Shown: piece after piece, positions 18,031 through 28,408 of the stretch
Position numbering within the stretch: position 1 is the stretch's first letter
Layout: each line of letters opens with the position of its first letter
Assembly: GCA_038530555.1 (NCBI GenBank)
Contig: JBCBCN010000004.1
Coordinates: forward strand, 248,001-312,000
DNA from: HKCCE3408 sp038530555
Lineage (GTDB): Bacteria > Pseudomonadota > Alphaproteobacteria > Rhodobacterales > Rhodobacteraceae
DNA: 64,000 nt
Direction: 5' to 3'
Notes under the pieces: generated by a model
What the model was told of the DNA's origin: nothing
Database searches by the model: none
What the model saw: the letters and a program-made list of their open reading frames with translations, nothing else
Position numbers and translations under genes: made by a program

Positions 18031-19296
18031 ATGACGAAACGCACCCAGCGCCTGTCGCAACGCTCGATGGCCTTCATCCTGGCCGGGGGGCGCGGCTCGC
18101 GGCTCAAAGAGCTGACCGATCTGCGCGCGAAACCGGCGGTGTATTTCGGCGGCAAACAACGCATCATCGACTTCGCGCTGTCGAACGCGCTCAATTCCGG
18201 CGTGCGCAAGATGGCCATCGCCACACAGTACAAGGCGCATTCGCTGATCCGCCATTGTCAGCGCGGCTGGAACTTTTTCCGCGCCGAGCGCAACGAATAT
18301 CTTGATATCCTGCCCGCCTCCCAGCGTGTGTCCGAGAACAAATGGTATCTTGGCACCGCCGATGCCGTGACCCAGAACATCGACATCGTCGACAGCTATG
18401 GCATTGAATACGTTATCATTCTGGCCGGTGATCACATCTACAAGATGGATTACGAGGTGATGCTGCAACACCATGTCGACAGCGGCGCGGATGTGACCGT
18501 GGGCTGTCTGACGGTGCCGCGGATGGAGGCCTCGGCCTTCGGTGTGATGGCCGTCGATGGCAAGGACCGCATCACCTCGTTTCTGGAAAAGCCCAAGGAC
18601 CCTCCGGGCACGCCGGATGACCCTGAGGTCGCGTTGGCCTCGATGGGGATCTACGTCTTTTCATGGAAATTCCTGCGCGAGATGCTGCGTACCGATGCCG
18701 AGGACCCCAATTCCAGCCATGATTTCGGCTCGGACCTGATCCCGCAGATTGTGGCGAACGGTAAGGCGCAGGCGCATAGGTTCGAGACCTCCTGCGTGCG
18801 TTCCAACGACGAGGCGCCCGCCTATTGGCGTGACGTCGGCACGGTGGACGCCTATTGGAAGGCCAATATCGACCTGACCGATTTCACCCCCGAGCTTGAC
18901 CTCTGGGACCGGGACTGGCCGATCTGGACCTATTCCGAAAGCCTGCCACCGGCCAAATTCATCCATGATGAGCGGGACCGGCGGGGCCTGGCAATCTCGT
19001 CGCTGGTGGCGGGTGGCTGCATCATCTCGGGCACGGAAATCCGACAATCGATGCTGCATTCCAACGTCCACACCAATTCCTTCGCCTCGCTTGACCAGGT
19101 GGTGGCCCTGCCCAATGTCGTGGTGCACCGCCATGCCCGGCTCAGCCGCTGCGTTCTGGATCGCGGCGTCGTCATCCCAGAGGGCCTGATCGTGGGTGAG
19201 GACATGGCCGAGGACAAAAAGTGGTTCCGAGTGAGCGAGGGCGGCGTCACATTGATCACGCAGGCGATGCTCGACCGCCGCGCCGCCGAAGGCTAA
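18031..19296 (+). CDS. glgC: Glucose-1-phosphate adenylyltransferase (ADP-glucose pyrophosphorylase)
   Basis: 421 residues. It makes ADP-glucose from ATP and glucose-1-phosphate, the committed step of glycogen synthesis. The nucleotidyltransferase loop FILAGGRGSRLKEL is at about 15-28, with KPAVYFGGKQRIIDFALSN behind it; the AGDHIYKMDY block carries the metal-binding Asp. The C-terminal 130 residues form the left-handed beta-helix. GGGGAGGAG lies about 9 nt before the ATG. Allosteric control is expected from the family. Ten bases separate it from glgA. Confidence 0.97.
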   Translation: MTKRTQRLSQRSMAFILAGGRGSRLKELTDLRAKPAVYFGGKQRIIDFALSNALNSGVRKMAIATQYKAHSLIRHCQRGWNFFRAERNEYLDILPASQRVSENKWYLGTADAVTQNIDIVDSYGIEYVIILAGDHIYKMDYEVMLQHHVDSGADVTVGCLTVPRMEASAFGVMAVDGKDRITSFLEKPKDPPGTPDDPEVALASMGIYVFSWKFLREMLRTDAEDPNSSHDFGSDLIPQIVANGKAQAHRFETSCVRSNDEAPAYWRDVGTVDAYWKANIDLTDFTPELDLWDRDWPIWTYSESLPPAKFIHDERDRRGLAISSLVAGGCIISGTEIRQSMLHSNVHTNSFASLDQVVALPNVVVHRHARLSRCVLDRGVVIPEGLIVGEDMAEDKKWFRVSEGGVTLITQAMLDRRAAEG

Positions 19297-19306
19297 AGCG
19301 TCCCCT

Positions 19307-20722
19307 ATGACGACCCGCGTCCTGTCCATCGCGTCCGAATGCGTGCCCCTGGTGAAAACCGGCGGGCTGGCAGATGTTGCAGGCGCCCTGCCCGCAGCTC
19401 TCGCGCCCGAGGGGATCGAGGTTGCCACGCTGCTCCCCGGCTATCCCGCGGTGATGGCGGCGCTTAAGGGTGCCAAGGCGGTCAAATCCTGGGAGGTTCT
19501 CTTTGGCGGCCCGGCGCGCATCCTGGCGGGTAAACTGGGCCAGACGCGCCTTTTCGCGCTCGATGCGCCGCATCTGTTTGATCGCGGCGGCACAATCTAT
19601 TTGGGACCCGATGGCCGCGACTGGCCCGACAATGCCGAACGCTTCGCCGCCCTGTCGCTGGCCGGGGCGCGGATCGGGGCCGAGGGCTTGCCCGGCTGGA
19701 AACCCGATGTGCTGCACCTGCATGACTGGCAGGCCGCCCTTGCGCCGGTCTATCTGCAAACCTTGGGCGCCGCCGACCGCGTCGGCACGCTTTTGACGAT
19801 CCACAACATCGCCTTTCAGGGTATCGCGCCCGCAGCCATGCTCGACCGGCTGCAACTGCCCCGCGCCCATTTCACGCCCGAGGGCTTTGAGTTCTACGGC
19901 AAGATCTCCGCGCTCAAGGCGGGCCTTGTGATGGCCGATGCAATCTCGACCGTCAGCCCGACCTATGCGGCCGAGCTGCTGACGCCCGAGTTTGGCATGG
20001 GGCTGGAGGGCGTGCTGCGCCACCGCCGCGCGGACCTTACAGGCATCCTGAACGGCATCGATACCGAGCTCTGGGCGCCGCCCTACAAAACGCCCAAGGG
20101 CAAGGCGCGGCACAAAAAGGCCCTGCGTAGGCTGATGCATCTGCCCGAGACGGATGGGCCCCTTTGTGTTGTCGTCTCGCGCCTGACGCAGCAAAAGGGC
20201 CTCGATCTGCTGCTGCAAGCCGCGCCCGCTTTGCTCGATCATGGCGGGCAGCTTGTGGTTCTGGGCACGGGCGACACCGCGCTCGAGACGGCCTATCTGC
20301 AGGCCGCCGACGCCCATCCGAACATGGCCGTTGAGATCGGCTATAACGAGGAGCTTGCCCGCGCGCTCATCACCGGGGCCGACGCGATCCTCGTGCCCTC
20401 CCGCTTTGAGCCCTGCGGCCTGACGCAGCTTTACGGCCTGCGCTTCGGCACTTTGCCGCTGGTGGCGCTGACCGGCGGGCTCGCCGATACCGTGATCCCG
20501 GCCAATGCCGCCGGGCGGCGCGCAGGCGTCGCCACGGGGTTTCAGTTTCAGCCCATAAGTGCGGATGGCCTGGCCCGCGCGCTGGGAGACCTTATGCGTT
20601 CGTTCCAAAAGCCCGAGGAATGGGCGCAGATGCAAAAGAACGCGATGCGCCACCCGGTCAGTTGGGACGCAAGCGCCGTGCCCTATGCCAACCTTCTCAA
20701 AAGCCTGGTGAAAGCGTGTTGA
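19307..20722 (+). CDS. glgA: Glycogen synthase (ADP-glucose type)
   Basis: 471 residues, GT5. The ADP-glucose loop KTGGLADVAGALP begins at residue 17. The HDWQAAL and TIHNIAFQG blocks are in the N-terminal Rossmann domain; SRLTQQKGLDLL and PSRFEPCGLTQLYGLRFG are in the C-terminal one. It extends alpha-1,4 chains from ADP-glucose. Its end overlaps the GTG start of glgX. Confidence 0.97.
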   Translation: MTTRVLSIASECVPLVKTGGLADVAGALPAALAPEGIEVATLLPGYPAVMAALKGAKAVKSWEVLFGGPARILAGKLGQTRLFALDAPHLFDRGGTIYLGPDGRDWPDNAERFAALSLAGARIGAEGLPGWKPDVLHLHDWQAALAPVYLQTLGAADRVGTLLTIHNIAFQGIAPAAMLDRLQLPRAHFTPEGFEFYGKISALKAGLVMADAISTVSPTYAAELLTPEFGMGLEGVLRHRRADLTGILNGIDTELWAPPYKTPKGKARHKKALRRLMHLPETDGPLCVVVSRLTQQKGLDLLLQAAPALLDHGGQLVVLGTGDTALETAYLQAADAHPNMAVEIGYNEELARALITGADAILVPSRFEPCGLTQLYGLRFGTLPLVALTGGLADTVIPANAAGRRAGVATGFQFQPISADGLARALGDLMRSFQKPEEWAQMQKNAMRHPVSWDASAVPYANLLKSLVKAC

Positions 20723-22803
20723 AATCGGCTGTTGAACTGATCCTGTCGGCCGGGCGTCCCGGCCCGCTGGGCGCCACAGTGACGCCGACGGGCGTCAACT
20801 TCGCCGTTTTTTCCGACCACGCCACCGCGATCCTGGTCTGCCTGTTCGATGCCCAAGGCGCCGAGACCCACCGCTTTGCCCTGCCCGAACGCGATGGCGG
20901 CATCTGGTTCGGCCATATCTCCGGGATCGGCGCGGGACAGCTCTATGGCCTCAGGGCCGAGGGCCCCTATGCCCCCGCCGAGGGACATCGTTTCAACGCC
21001 AACAAGCTTCTGATCGACCCCTATGCGCGTCAGATCACCGGCCACCCGGTCTGGAACGATGCGCTCTACGGCTATGACCCCGCCCTGGGCCCCGACAGCT
21101 TTTCCGACGCCGACAGCGCGCCCTATATGCCGCGCTGCGTCGTCTGCTCACTTGCGCCCGCGACCGAGCCGCGACCGGCCACACCGTGGGAGCGGACGGT
21201 GGTCTATGAGGGCCATGTCAAAGGCCTGACCGCGTCCCATCCCAGCGCGCAACCGCCGGGCAGCTATGCCGCGCTGACCGATCCCGCGCTGCTCGAGCAT
21301 ATCACCGGGCTCGGCGTGACTGCGCTTGAGCTCCTGCCGATCCATGCCTTTCTCGATGATCGGTTTCTCACCGATCTGGGGCTCAGCAATTACTGGGGCT
21401 ATCAGAGCATCGGCTTTTTCGCGCCCGAGCCGCGCTATCTGTCTTCCGGGCGGATCGAGGAGGTGCAGAGCGCCATTGCCGGGCTTCATGAGGCCGGGCT
21501 CGAGGTGCTCCTCGACGTGGTCTACAACCATACCGGCGAGGGCAATGAGCTTGGCCCCACGCTCAGCTTTCGCGGCCTGGACAATGCGAGCTATTACCGA
21601 CTGCTGCCCCAGGACCGTTCGAAATACATCAACGACACCGGCACCGGGAACACGGTCAATGCCGAACACCCGATGGTCCTGCGCCTGATCCTCGATTCCT
21701 TGCGCTATTGGGTCGAGGTGATGGGCGCCGATGGCTTCCGCTTCGATCTCTGCGCCACTTTGGGCCGCCGCGCCAAGGGGTTTGACCTCAGCGCGCCGTT
21801 CTTCGCCGCCATCCGCCAGGATCCGGTGCTCTCGGGGGTCAAACTGATCGCGGAGCCTTGGGATATCGGGCCGGGCGGCTATCAGCTCGGCGCCTTTCCC
21901 ACGCCCTTTCACGAATGGAACGACAAGTTTCGCGACGGCGCGCGGCGCTATTGGCGCGGGGATCGCGGCCGCATCGCCGATCTGGCGGACCGGCTCTCGG
22001 GCTCAGCCACGCAATTCGACCATTCCGCCCGCCCCGCCACCGCGTCGATCAACCTGATCACCGCCCATGACGGCTTTACCCTGCGCGATCTGACCGAATA
22101 CCTGGAGCGCCATAACGAGGCGAATGGCGAGGGCAACCGCGACGGGCACGGGGCGAACTACTCCGACAATTTCGGCGTGGAAGGCCCGAGCGACGATCCG
22201 GAGATCGAGGCCGCCCGCGCACAACGCCGCCGCAACCTTCTGGCCACGCTGTTTCTGTCGCAGGGCACGCCGATGCTTTTGGCGGGCGATGAGATCGCCA
22301 ATACCCAGGGCGGCAACAACAACGCCTATGCGCAAGACAATGAGACCGGTTGGATCGATTGGGCGGGCGCCGATGACGCGCTCTACCGCTTTACCCAACG
22401 CCTGATCGCCTTTCGTCAGCACCACCCAATTCTGCGCCAGCGCCGCTTTCTGCATAGCCGCGAACGCCCGGCGGACGGCCTGCCCGACCTGTTCTGGTGG
22501 CGCGCCGACGGCGACATGATGGAAGACGGCGATTGGCGGCGCGAAGGGCCGCTATGTGCGGAGCTGCGCATGGCTTCCGACACACCGTTCTATGCTGAGA
22601 CGGAAGTTGCGATTTACCTGATCTTCAACCGTGGCAAGGCCTGCGAGGTGGTCCTGCCGCCCACGCCCGAAACCCGCGCCTGGCGGCTCGCGATCGACAC
22701 GTCGCTCGCCGATGGCGGCAGCGCGGACCGCACCTGTCGCGGCCGAACTGCGGTGCCTGCGGCCAGCGTTTTGGCCCTGGTCCTTGAGCGCGCGGATGGC
22801 TGA
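20716..22803 (+). CDS. glgX: Glycogen debranching enzyme
   Basis: 695 residues from GTG 20716, which overlaps the glgA stop by 7 bp; the TTG one codon later is equally possible. GH13 with an N-terminal CBM48 domain (GATVTPTGVNFAVFS). Nucleophile Asp344 in GFRFDLC, acid/base Glu380 in AEPWDIG, and VVYNHTGEG in the barrel. It hydrolyses alpha-1,6 branches left after phosphorylase action, releasing maltotetraose-type oligosaccharides, which the malQ product downstream can process. Confidence 0.95.
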   Translation: MLKSAVELILSAGRPGPLGATVTPTGVNFAVFSDHATAILVCLFDAQGAETHRFALPERDGGIWFGHISGIGAGQLYGLRAEGPYAPAEGHRFNANKLLIDPYARQITGHPVWNDALYGYDPALGPDSFSDADSAPYMPRCVVCSLAPATEPRPATPWERTVVYEGHVKGLTASHPSAQPPGSYAALTDPALLEHITGLGVTALELLPIHAFLDDRFLTDLGLSNYWGYQSIGFFAPEPRYLSSGRIEEVQSAIAGLHEAGLEVLLDVVYNHTGEGNELGPTLSFRGLDNASYYRLLPQDRSKYINDTGTGNTVNAEHPMVLRLILDSLRYWVEVMGADGFRFDLCATLGRRAKGFDLSAPFFAAIRQDPVLSGVKLIAEPWDIGPGGYQLGAFPTPFHEWNDKFRDGARRYWRGDRGRIADLADRLSGSATQFDHSARPATASINLITAHDGFTLRDLTEYLERHNEANGEGNRDGHGANYSDNFGVEGPSDDPEIEAARAQRRRNLLATLFLSQGTPMLLAGDEIANTQGGNNNAYAQDNETGWIDWAGADDALYRFTQRLIAFRQHHPILRQRRFLHSRERPADGLPDLFWWRADGDMMEDGDWRREGPLCAELRMASDTPFYAETEVAIYLIFNRGKACEVVLPPTPETRAWRLAIDTSLADGGSADRTCRGRTAVPAASVLALVLERADG

Positions 22804-24694
22804 CCCCCTGGTGGTGCTGGCCGCCGCGATGGGGATCGATGCGGCCTATAAGGGGGTCGATGGAAAGCTCCGGGAGGTGCCGCTCGAAACCCTGCGCGCG
22901 CTTCTGGCGGCGATGGAGGTCCCTGCCGAGACCCCGGTGGAGGCTCGAAAACGGCTGTCTGAGCTTGAGCATGAGCACGCCGAACGCGTCCTGGCGCCAT
23001 ACTATGTCCTCACCGCCGAGACGCCATCCGATCTGGGCCTGTACGATTGGCAGGTCACGACCGAGACCGGCGCGCATTTGGAGGGAAGCGGCCCCCTGCC
23101 CGCGCTGCCCAATGGCATCCACTGGCTTATGATCGGCGAGACCCGCGCGCCGCTTCTGAGCGCGCCCGACACCCTGCCGTTGCCCGCAAGGTCTTGGGGC
23201 CTGACCGTGCCGCTTTGGGGTTTGAAGGGCGCGGGACGGGCGGGGATTGGCGACACGCGCGATCTGGGCGACTGGGCCGAGGCGCTGGCGCCGCTGGGCG
23301 CGTCTTTTCTGGGCCTGAACCCTGTTCATGCGGGCTTTCCCACGGATGCCAGCGCCTATTCGCCCTACACCCCCTCTCACAGACGACGTTGGAACCTGCT
23401 GCATATTCCCACCGGTGACAGTGGTGCGGAGCGCGGGCCACTCATCGACTATGCCACTGAGATCCCGGCCAAACTGGCCGCGCTGCGCGCCCAGCATGCC
23501 ACCGAGCCGCACGCGGCGGACTTTGCCGCCTGGCGTGCAAACCAAGGCGCGGGCCTGGAGAGCTTCGCCACCTACCAGGCCCTGGCCGAACGTCACACTG
23601 CGACCTGGGATGCCTGGCCCGACGCGCTCCGCGATCCGGCCTCGGGCGCCGTGCAGCACGCCGCGCGGGAGCTTGCCGCCGAGATCGACTTCTACGCCTG
23701 GACGCAATGGCGGGCCGAGACCGAGCTGGCCCGGGCGCAAGCCCGCGCGCGGCAATCGGGGCTGCTCTATGGGCTTTATCTCGACCTGGCCGTGGGCACT
23801 CATCCCCATGGCGCCGAGACCTGGGAGGATCGCGAGAGCTTTGCCCGTGGCGTCTCGCTCGGGGCGCCGCCCGATGCTTTCTCGCCCGAAGGTCAAACCT
23901 GGGGCCTCGCGCCGTTCTCGCCCGCGCGCCTGATCGCGACCGGCTTTCAGGCCCTGGCCGAGACGCTGCGCGTGCAACTCCGCCATGCCCGGATGCTTCG
24001 CATTGATCATATCCTGGGCTTTCAACGCGCCTTCTGGGTGCCGCAGAACAGTACGGCGGGCGGCTATGTGACGATGCCGCTGGATGCCATGCTGGCCGTT
24101 GCGCGGATCGAGGCCTGCCGGGCCGGTGCGGTGCTGATCGGTGAGGATCTGGGCAATGTGCCCGGCGGATTGCGGCGAGATCTGAAGGCTTCGGGGCTCC
24201 TTGGCTGTCAGGTCGCGATGTTCGATGCGCCGAACGAACAGACCCCCGACATGACCCCCGATCTGCGCCTGCTGAGCTTTTCGACGCATGATTTGCCAAC
24301 CTGGCGCGGCTGGCGCGGGGCGGCGGATATCGAGGCGCGCCGCGCGATCGGGCTGGTCAGCGCGCCCGAGGCAGCCCGGCTGAGCGAGGCGCGCCACAAA
24401 GAGGTGGCGAAGTTTGACCAAACCCTCGCCCCCGGCGCTGATCCAGAGGCCAGCACGGCGCTGCACGAGACCCTGGCCGCGCAGCCTGCGCAAATGCTGG
24501 CCGTGCAGGTCGAAAACCTCCTGGAAATCCGCGATCAGCCGAACCTGCCCGGCGTGGTCGAGGCCTATCCCAATTGGCGTCAGCGCCTGCCCGAGGGCGC
24601 GTTAAGCCGCGTGGCGGGCGCAAAGAATTTGTCCGATGTGATGCGCGCAGCGGGGCGGAGCCCGGAGATAGAGGACCCGATGTCCGCGAAATGA
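22796..24694 (+). CDS. malQ: 4-alpha-glucanotransferase (amylomaltase)
   Basis: 632 residues from ATG 22796, overlapping glgX by 8 bp. GH77: nucleophile Asp404 in RIDHILGF, acid/base Glu450 in GEDLGNVP and Asp499 in STHDLPTW. The N-terminal 130 residues form the extra domain found in bacterial MalQ. It transfers glucan segments between maltooligosaccharides, allowing short products of glgX to be rebuilt into phosphorylase substrates. Last gene of the cluster. Confidence 0.94.
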   Translation: MADPLVVLAAAMGIDAAYKGVDGKLREVPLETLRALLAAMEVPAETPVEARKRLSELEHEHAERVLAPYYVLTAETPSDLGLYDWQVTTETGAHLEGSGPLPALPNGIHWLMIGETRAPLLSAPDTLPLPARSWGLTVPLWGLKGAGRAGIGDTRDLGDWAEALAPLGASFLGLNPVHAGFPTDASAYSPYTPSHRRRWNLLHIPTGDSGAERGPLIDYATEIPAKLAALRAQHATEPHAADFAAWRANQGAGLESFATYQALAERHTATWDAWPDALRDPASGAVQHAARELAAEIDFYAWTQWRAETELARAQARARQSGLLYGLYLDLAVGTHPHGAETWEDRESFARGVSLGAPPDAFSPEGQTWGLAPFSPARLIATGFQALAETLRVQLRHARMLRIDHILGFQRAFWVPQNSTAGGYVTMPLDAMLAVARIEACRAGAVLIGEDLGNVPGGLRRDLKASGLLGCQVAMFDAPNEQTPDMTPDLRLLSFSTHDLPTWRGWRGAADIEARRAIGLVSAPEAARLSEARHKEVAKFDQTLAPGADPEASTALHETLAAQPAQMLAVQVENLLEIRDQPNLPGVVEAYPNWRQRLPEGALSRVAGAKNLSDVMRAAGRSPEIEDPMSAK

Positions 24695-24883
24695 CACGCC
24701 GCGCGGCGTCTATCGGCAGCAAGCGACCCATTTACTTGCACTCGCAATCATTTTCAGCCCGCAAGTTGCCAAATCCCTTGCGATGAAGATCATTACCGGC
24801 AGTCTTGGCGCCGGGGTGAGACCCCTCATATGAACAGATGCGGTCGCATGCCTTGTTAAATGCGGCCGTCACGGGAGGACGTT

Positions 24884-25894
24884 ATGAAGAAATTTACCAT
24901 CGCCGCGCTCGCGGCGAGCCTTTCGCTGTCTGGCGGCGCGCTGAGCGCTCAAGACGATGTCGAATACATCCTGGCCACCGCCTCGACCGGCGGCACGTAT
25001 TATCCGGTCGGCGTGGCGCTGGCGACCCTGGTCAAAGTCCGGCTCGAGCCCGGAAATGGCATCGGCATGTCGGCCATCTCCTCGGCTGGCTCCGGCGAGA
25101 ACGTTCGCCTGATCCGCGAGGGCGAGGCACAATTCGGCATCATGCAGGGCCTCTTTGGCTTCTACGCCGCCAGCGGCACCGGCCCTGTCGCGGAATCCGG
25201 CCCGCAGGAGCATCTGCGCTCGGTCTCGATGCTGTGGCAGAATGTCGAGCATTTCGTCATCGACAACGAGTACCTCGACACCGGCACCATGGCCGATTTC
25301 CTGGCCATCCCGGAAGGCAGCTCGATGGCGCTTGGCCGCCAGAACTCGGGCACCATCGGCTCAAACCGGACGGTCCTCGAAGGCTTCGGCGTGGACATGG
25401 ACAACACCTATGACCTGGTCTTTGCAGGCTATGGTCCCTCGGCCGAGGCGCTGCAGAACGGCCAGGTTGAAGGCATCGGCACGCCGGCCGGTCCGCCTGT
25501 GGGCGCGATCAGCCAGCTGATGGCGGCGGCAGGCGACAGCGTGACCCTGCTGTCCTTCACGGAAGAAGAAGCCGCGCAGGCCGACAATGGCCGCAACCTC
25601 TGGACGCCCTACACCATCGCCGCAGGCACCTATCCGGGCCAGGATGAGGACGTCCAAACAATCGCGCAGCCGAACTTCCTGGCGACCCATGCAGACCTGC
25701 CTGAGGAGCATGTCTACCTGATCACCCAGGCGGTCTATGAGAACCTCGAGTTCCTCAATGCAATCCACCCGGCCACGCGCGCCATCGCTATCGAGAACGC
25801 GATTGCGGGCCTGCCGGTGCCGCTGCATCCCGGAGCTCAGCGCTTCTATGAGGAGCAGGGCATCGAGATCCCGGAGCGTCTGATCGCCAACTGA
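24884..25894 (+). CDS. TAXI-family TRAP transporter substrate-binding protein
   Basis: 336 residues from ATG 24884, with GGGAGGA 5-6 nt upstream. Signal peptide: MKKFTIAALAASLSLSGGALSAQ. The mature part opens with the TAXI motif TASTGGTYYPVGVALA, then SSAGSGENVRLIREGEAQFGI, and GRQNSGTIGSNRTV. It binds a small substrate (organic or amino acid in characterised members) in the periplasm and delivers it to the fused permease encoded next. Substrate not predictable from sequence. Confidence 0.93.
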   Translation: MKKFTIAALAASLSLSGGALSAQDDVEYILATASTGGTYYPVGVALATLVKVRLEPGNGIGMSAISSAGSGENVRLIREGEAQFGIMQGLFGFYAASGTGPVAESGPQEHLRSVSMLWQNVEHFVIDNEYLDTGTMADFLAIPEGSSMALGRQNSGTIGSNRTVLEGFGVDMDNTYDLVFAGYGPSAEALQNGQVEGIGTPAGPPVGAISQLMAAAGDSVTLLSFTEEEAAQADNGRNLWTPYTIAAGTYPGQDEDVQTIAQPNFLATHADLPEEHVYLITQAVYENLEFLNAIHPATRAIAIENAIAGLPVPLHPGAQRFYEEQGIEIPERLIAN

Positions 25895-26044
25895 TCGCGG
25901 CCTTGCCGCAGCGCGCGCCTGGGCTTTGGGCGCGCGCCAAGACCATCAGACCGGCGGGCCAGTATTTGGATCCGCCGCTTTGAGCGCCCGGGCACCACGA
26001 ACAAGATCGGCATTCGGGGAAAGGCAATCGGGGGAGGACCGGCC

Positions 26045-28192
26045 ATGGCCGAAAGCGACAAAAACACCGCTGCTGACGAAAAAGACGAAGACGGCGCCGC
26101 GCAGCGCAGCTTTACCGGCACCGCCGGGCAGATCCTGACGCTCGCTTGCGCAGCCTTTGCAGCTTTGCACATCTACCTGGCCTTCGACCCCTTCCTGTCC
26201 GAGCTGCAACGCAACGCCTATCACTTCGCAGGCTTCGCCCTTTTGGCCGCCCTCCTCTATCCGATGACGCGGTCGACCGGCGGGCGCGGCGCGCTGATTT
26301 TCGACGCGGTCTTCGGCGCGCTTGTGGCCATCGGCGCGGTGCATTTGGCCAATGCCGAAAACGCCATCTACGACCGGGGCGTGAACTTGGTCACGCTGGA
26401 CTGGATCGCCATCGTGATCGTCATCCTCGGCGCGATTGAGCTGACGCGGCGGCTGACCGGGTTGGTGATCCCGACGCTCATCGTCCTGTCGCTCACCTAT
26501 GTCTCCTATTGGGGCGCCTGGATCGACGGGGTGTTTTCCTTCCCGGGCCTCAGCCTGGAGACCGTCGCCTTCCGCTCGATCTACAATGACGAGGCGATGT
26601 TCGGCACCATCGCACGGATCTCCTCGACTTACGTTTTCCTCTTCATCATCTTCGGCGCCTTCCTGATCCGCTCGGGCGCGGGGGAGTTTGTCATCAACTT
26701 GGCCCGCGCTGTCGCAGGCAAGCTTGTCGGCGGCCCGGGCATCGTGGCCGTTATCGCCTCGGGCCTCACCGGCACGATCTCGGGCTCCGCTGTCGCCAAC
26801 ACCGCCTCGACCGGCGTGATCACAATTCCGCTGATGAAACGCGCGGGCTTTCGGCCGAAATTCGCGGGCGGGGTCGAGGCCGCCGCCTCCACCGGGGGCC
26901 AGCTGATGCCGCCCATCATGGGCGCGGGCGCCTTCGTCATGGCCAGCTTCACGGCGATTTCCTATGAGATCATCATCGCGATGGCCGCCCTGCCCGCCCT
27001 GCTTTATTTTCTGTCGGTGGCCTTCTTCGTGCGCATCGAAGCGCAGCGCGAGAACATCCCGCCACTGCCCGCCGAGGGCCAAACGCTCGGCCGTGCCTTC
27101 CGCGAAAACGGCGCCTCGTTCCTTATTCCCATCGCGCTTTTGATCACCATGCTGGTGATGGGCTTCACGCCGACCTATGCGGCTGTCTTCGGGATCATCG
27201 CAGTCATCGCTTCGAGCTGGCTCACGCAGAGCCCGATGGGCCCGCGCGCCGTCTTTGAGGCGCTCGCCATGGGCACGCGGTCCATGGTCCTGACCGCCGT
27301 GCTCCTTTGCGCCGTGGGCCTGGTGGTCAACGTGATCGCGACCGCAGGCGTGGGCAACACATTCAGCCTGATGATCGCCTCATGGTCGGGCGGCAATATC
27401 CTTATTGCGATCCTGCTCATCGCCATCGCCAGTCTGGTTCTCGGCATGGGGCTACCTGTCACGGCGGCCTATATCGTGCTCGCCACGCTCTCGGCGCCGG
27501 CGCTTGCGGGCATGATCTCGGACCAGTTCGTGATCGCGCAACTGGCGGCAGGCACGCTCGATCCGTCGGCCACGGCGATCTTGATGCTGGGCGCGCCGGA
27601 GGCGGCCGGGATGCTTGGCCAAGCGATGGAGTACCGAGATGCGGCAGCGCTCGTGGGCGGTCTGCCGCTTGAGATCGCAGCACCCCTGCGCGACGCGGTC
27701 GTGCCCCAGGAAATCGCCGTCTCCGCGCTGCTGTCAGCCCATATGATCATCTTCTGGCTCAGCCAGGACAGCAATGTCACCCCGCCCGTGGCGCTCGCCG
27801 CTTTCACGGCTGCGGCCATCGCCAAGGCGCCCGCCATGGGCACGGGCGTGGCCTCCTGGAAGCTCGCCAAAGGCCTCTACATCGTGCCGGTGCTTTTCGC
27901 CTATACCCCGCTTTTGTCCGGTGATTGGCCCGCGATGCTGCGGGTCTTCGTCTTCGCGGTGATCGGGCTTTATGCCCTGGCCGCGGCGCTTCAGGGCTGT
28001 ATGGAGCGACCTCTGGGCCTGGTCGGGCGCGCGCTGGCCGGCGTTGCGGGCGTCGCCTGTATGTGGCCTGAGCCCGTTTGGGTAAACCTTGCGGGCGGTG
28101 CTGCGGTCGTGGCGCTTTTGGTGCTCAATCTACGCATGCCGCGCGCCGTGCGAGCGGGGTCAGACGCGACGAGCGGGGCCGCTGCGGAGTAA
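26045..28192 (+). CDS. TRAP transporter fused permease (4TM + 12TM)
   Basis: 715 residues with a strong GGGGGAGGA Shine-Dalgarno before ATG 26045. A charged N-terminus is followed by about four hydrophobic segments (DctQ-like) and then the DctM-like part with ISGSAVANTASTGVITIPLMKRAG, AAASTGGQLMPPIMGAGAFV and MGLPVTAAYIVLA. This fusion is the normal partner of TAXI-type binding proteins. It uses an ion gradient, as known for the family. The C-terminal 110 residues add further hydrophobic segments. The gene lies 150 bp after the binding protein. Confidence 0.94.
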   Translation: MAESDKNTAADEKDEDGAAQRSFTGTAGQILTLACAAFAALHIYLAFDPFLSELQRNAYHFAGFALLAALLYPMTRSTGGRGALIFDAVFGALVAIGAVHLANAENAIYDRGVNLVTLDWIAIVIVILGAIELTRRLTGLVIPTLIVLSLTYVSYWGAWIDGVFSFPGLSLETVAFRSIYNDEAMFGTIARISSTYVFLFIIFGAFLIRSGAGEFVINLARAVAGKLVGGPGIVAVIASGLTGTISGSAVANTASTGVITIPLMKRAGFRPKFAGGVEAAASTGGQLMPPIMGAGAFVMASFTAISYEIIIAMAALPALLYFLSVAFFVRIEAQRENIPPLPAEGQTLGRAFRENGASFLIPIALLITMLVMGFTPTYAAVFGIIAVIASSWLTQSPMGPRAVFEALAMGTRSMVLTAVLLCAVGLVVNVIATAGVGNTFSLMIASWSGGNILIAILLIAIASLVLGMGLPVTAAYIVLATLSAPALAGMISDQFVIAQLAAGTLDPSATAILMLGAPEAAGMLGQAMEYRDAAALVGGLPLEIAAPLRDAVVPQEIAVSALLSAHMIIFWLSQDSNVTPPVALAAFTAAAIAKAPAMGTGVASWKLAKGLYIVPVLFAYTPLLSGDWPAMLRVFVFAVIGLYALAAALQGCMERPLGLVGRALAGVAGVACMWPEPVWVNLAGGAAVVALLVLNLRMPRAVRAGSDATSGAAAE

Positions 28193-28222
28193 TCGAGCGT
28201 CGCTGCCAGGGTATGTTTCGCC

Positions 28223-28280
28223 GCGCTGCGTCCGTGCGCCGCAGCGCCTTCAGCTCAGCGCGTGTTTTTGTTTTTTCAGA
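28223..28280 (+). terminator. Candidate terminator after the TRAP permease
   Basis: GCGCTGCG-N9-CGCAGCGC (28223-28247) forms an 8-bp stem about 30 nt after the stop; two T-runs (TTTTT, TTTTTT) lie 15-30 nt further. The spacing is longer than in a classical intrinsic terminator. Confidence 0.45.
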
Positions 28281-28291
28281 ACGCTTTAGCG

Positions 28292-28308
28292 CCCTTGCGG
28301 CGCAAGGG
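28292..28308. terminator. Second small hairpin in the TRAP/unknown-operon gap
   Basis: CCCTTG-CGGCG-CAAGGG, 6-bp stem, downstream of the T-runs. No following T-tract. Function uncertain. Confidence 0.3.
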
Positions 28309-28408
28309 GGACGCCGCGCTGTGCCCATATCCAAAGCAGAGTTTCATAGACGTGCTTGATTATTCCGAGCAAAACACTCAGAAAGTCGGAAAGACATTTT
28401 AGCATACT

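Noticed and set aside
20620..20715. Longer N-terminus for glgX starting inside glgA
   Set aside because: The extra residues are unlike GlgX and the GTG at 20716 gives the normal length.
19256..24493. Long minus-strand frames opposite glgA, glgX and malQ
   Set aside because: All overlap well-supported GH/GT genes on the plus strand; composition is typical of shadow frames.
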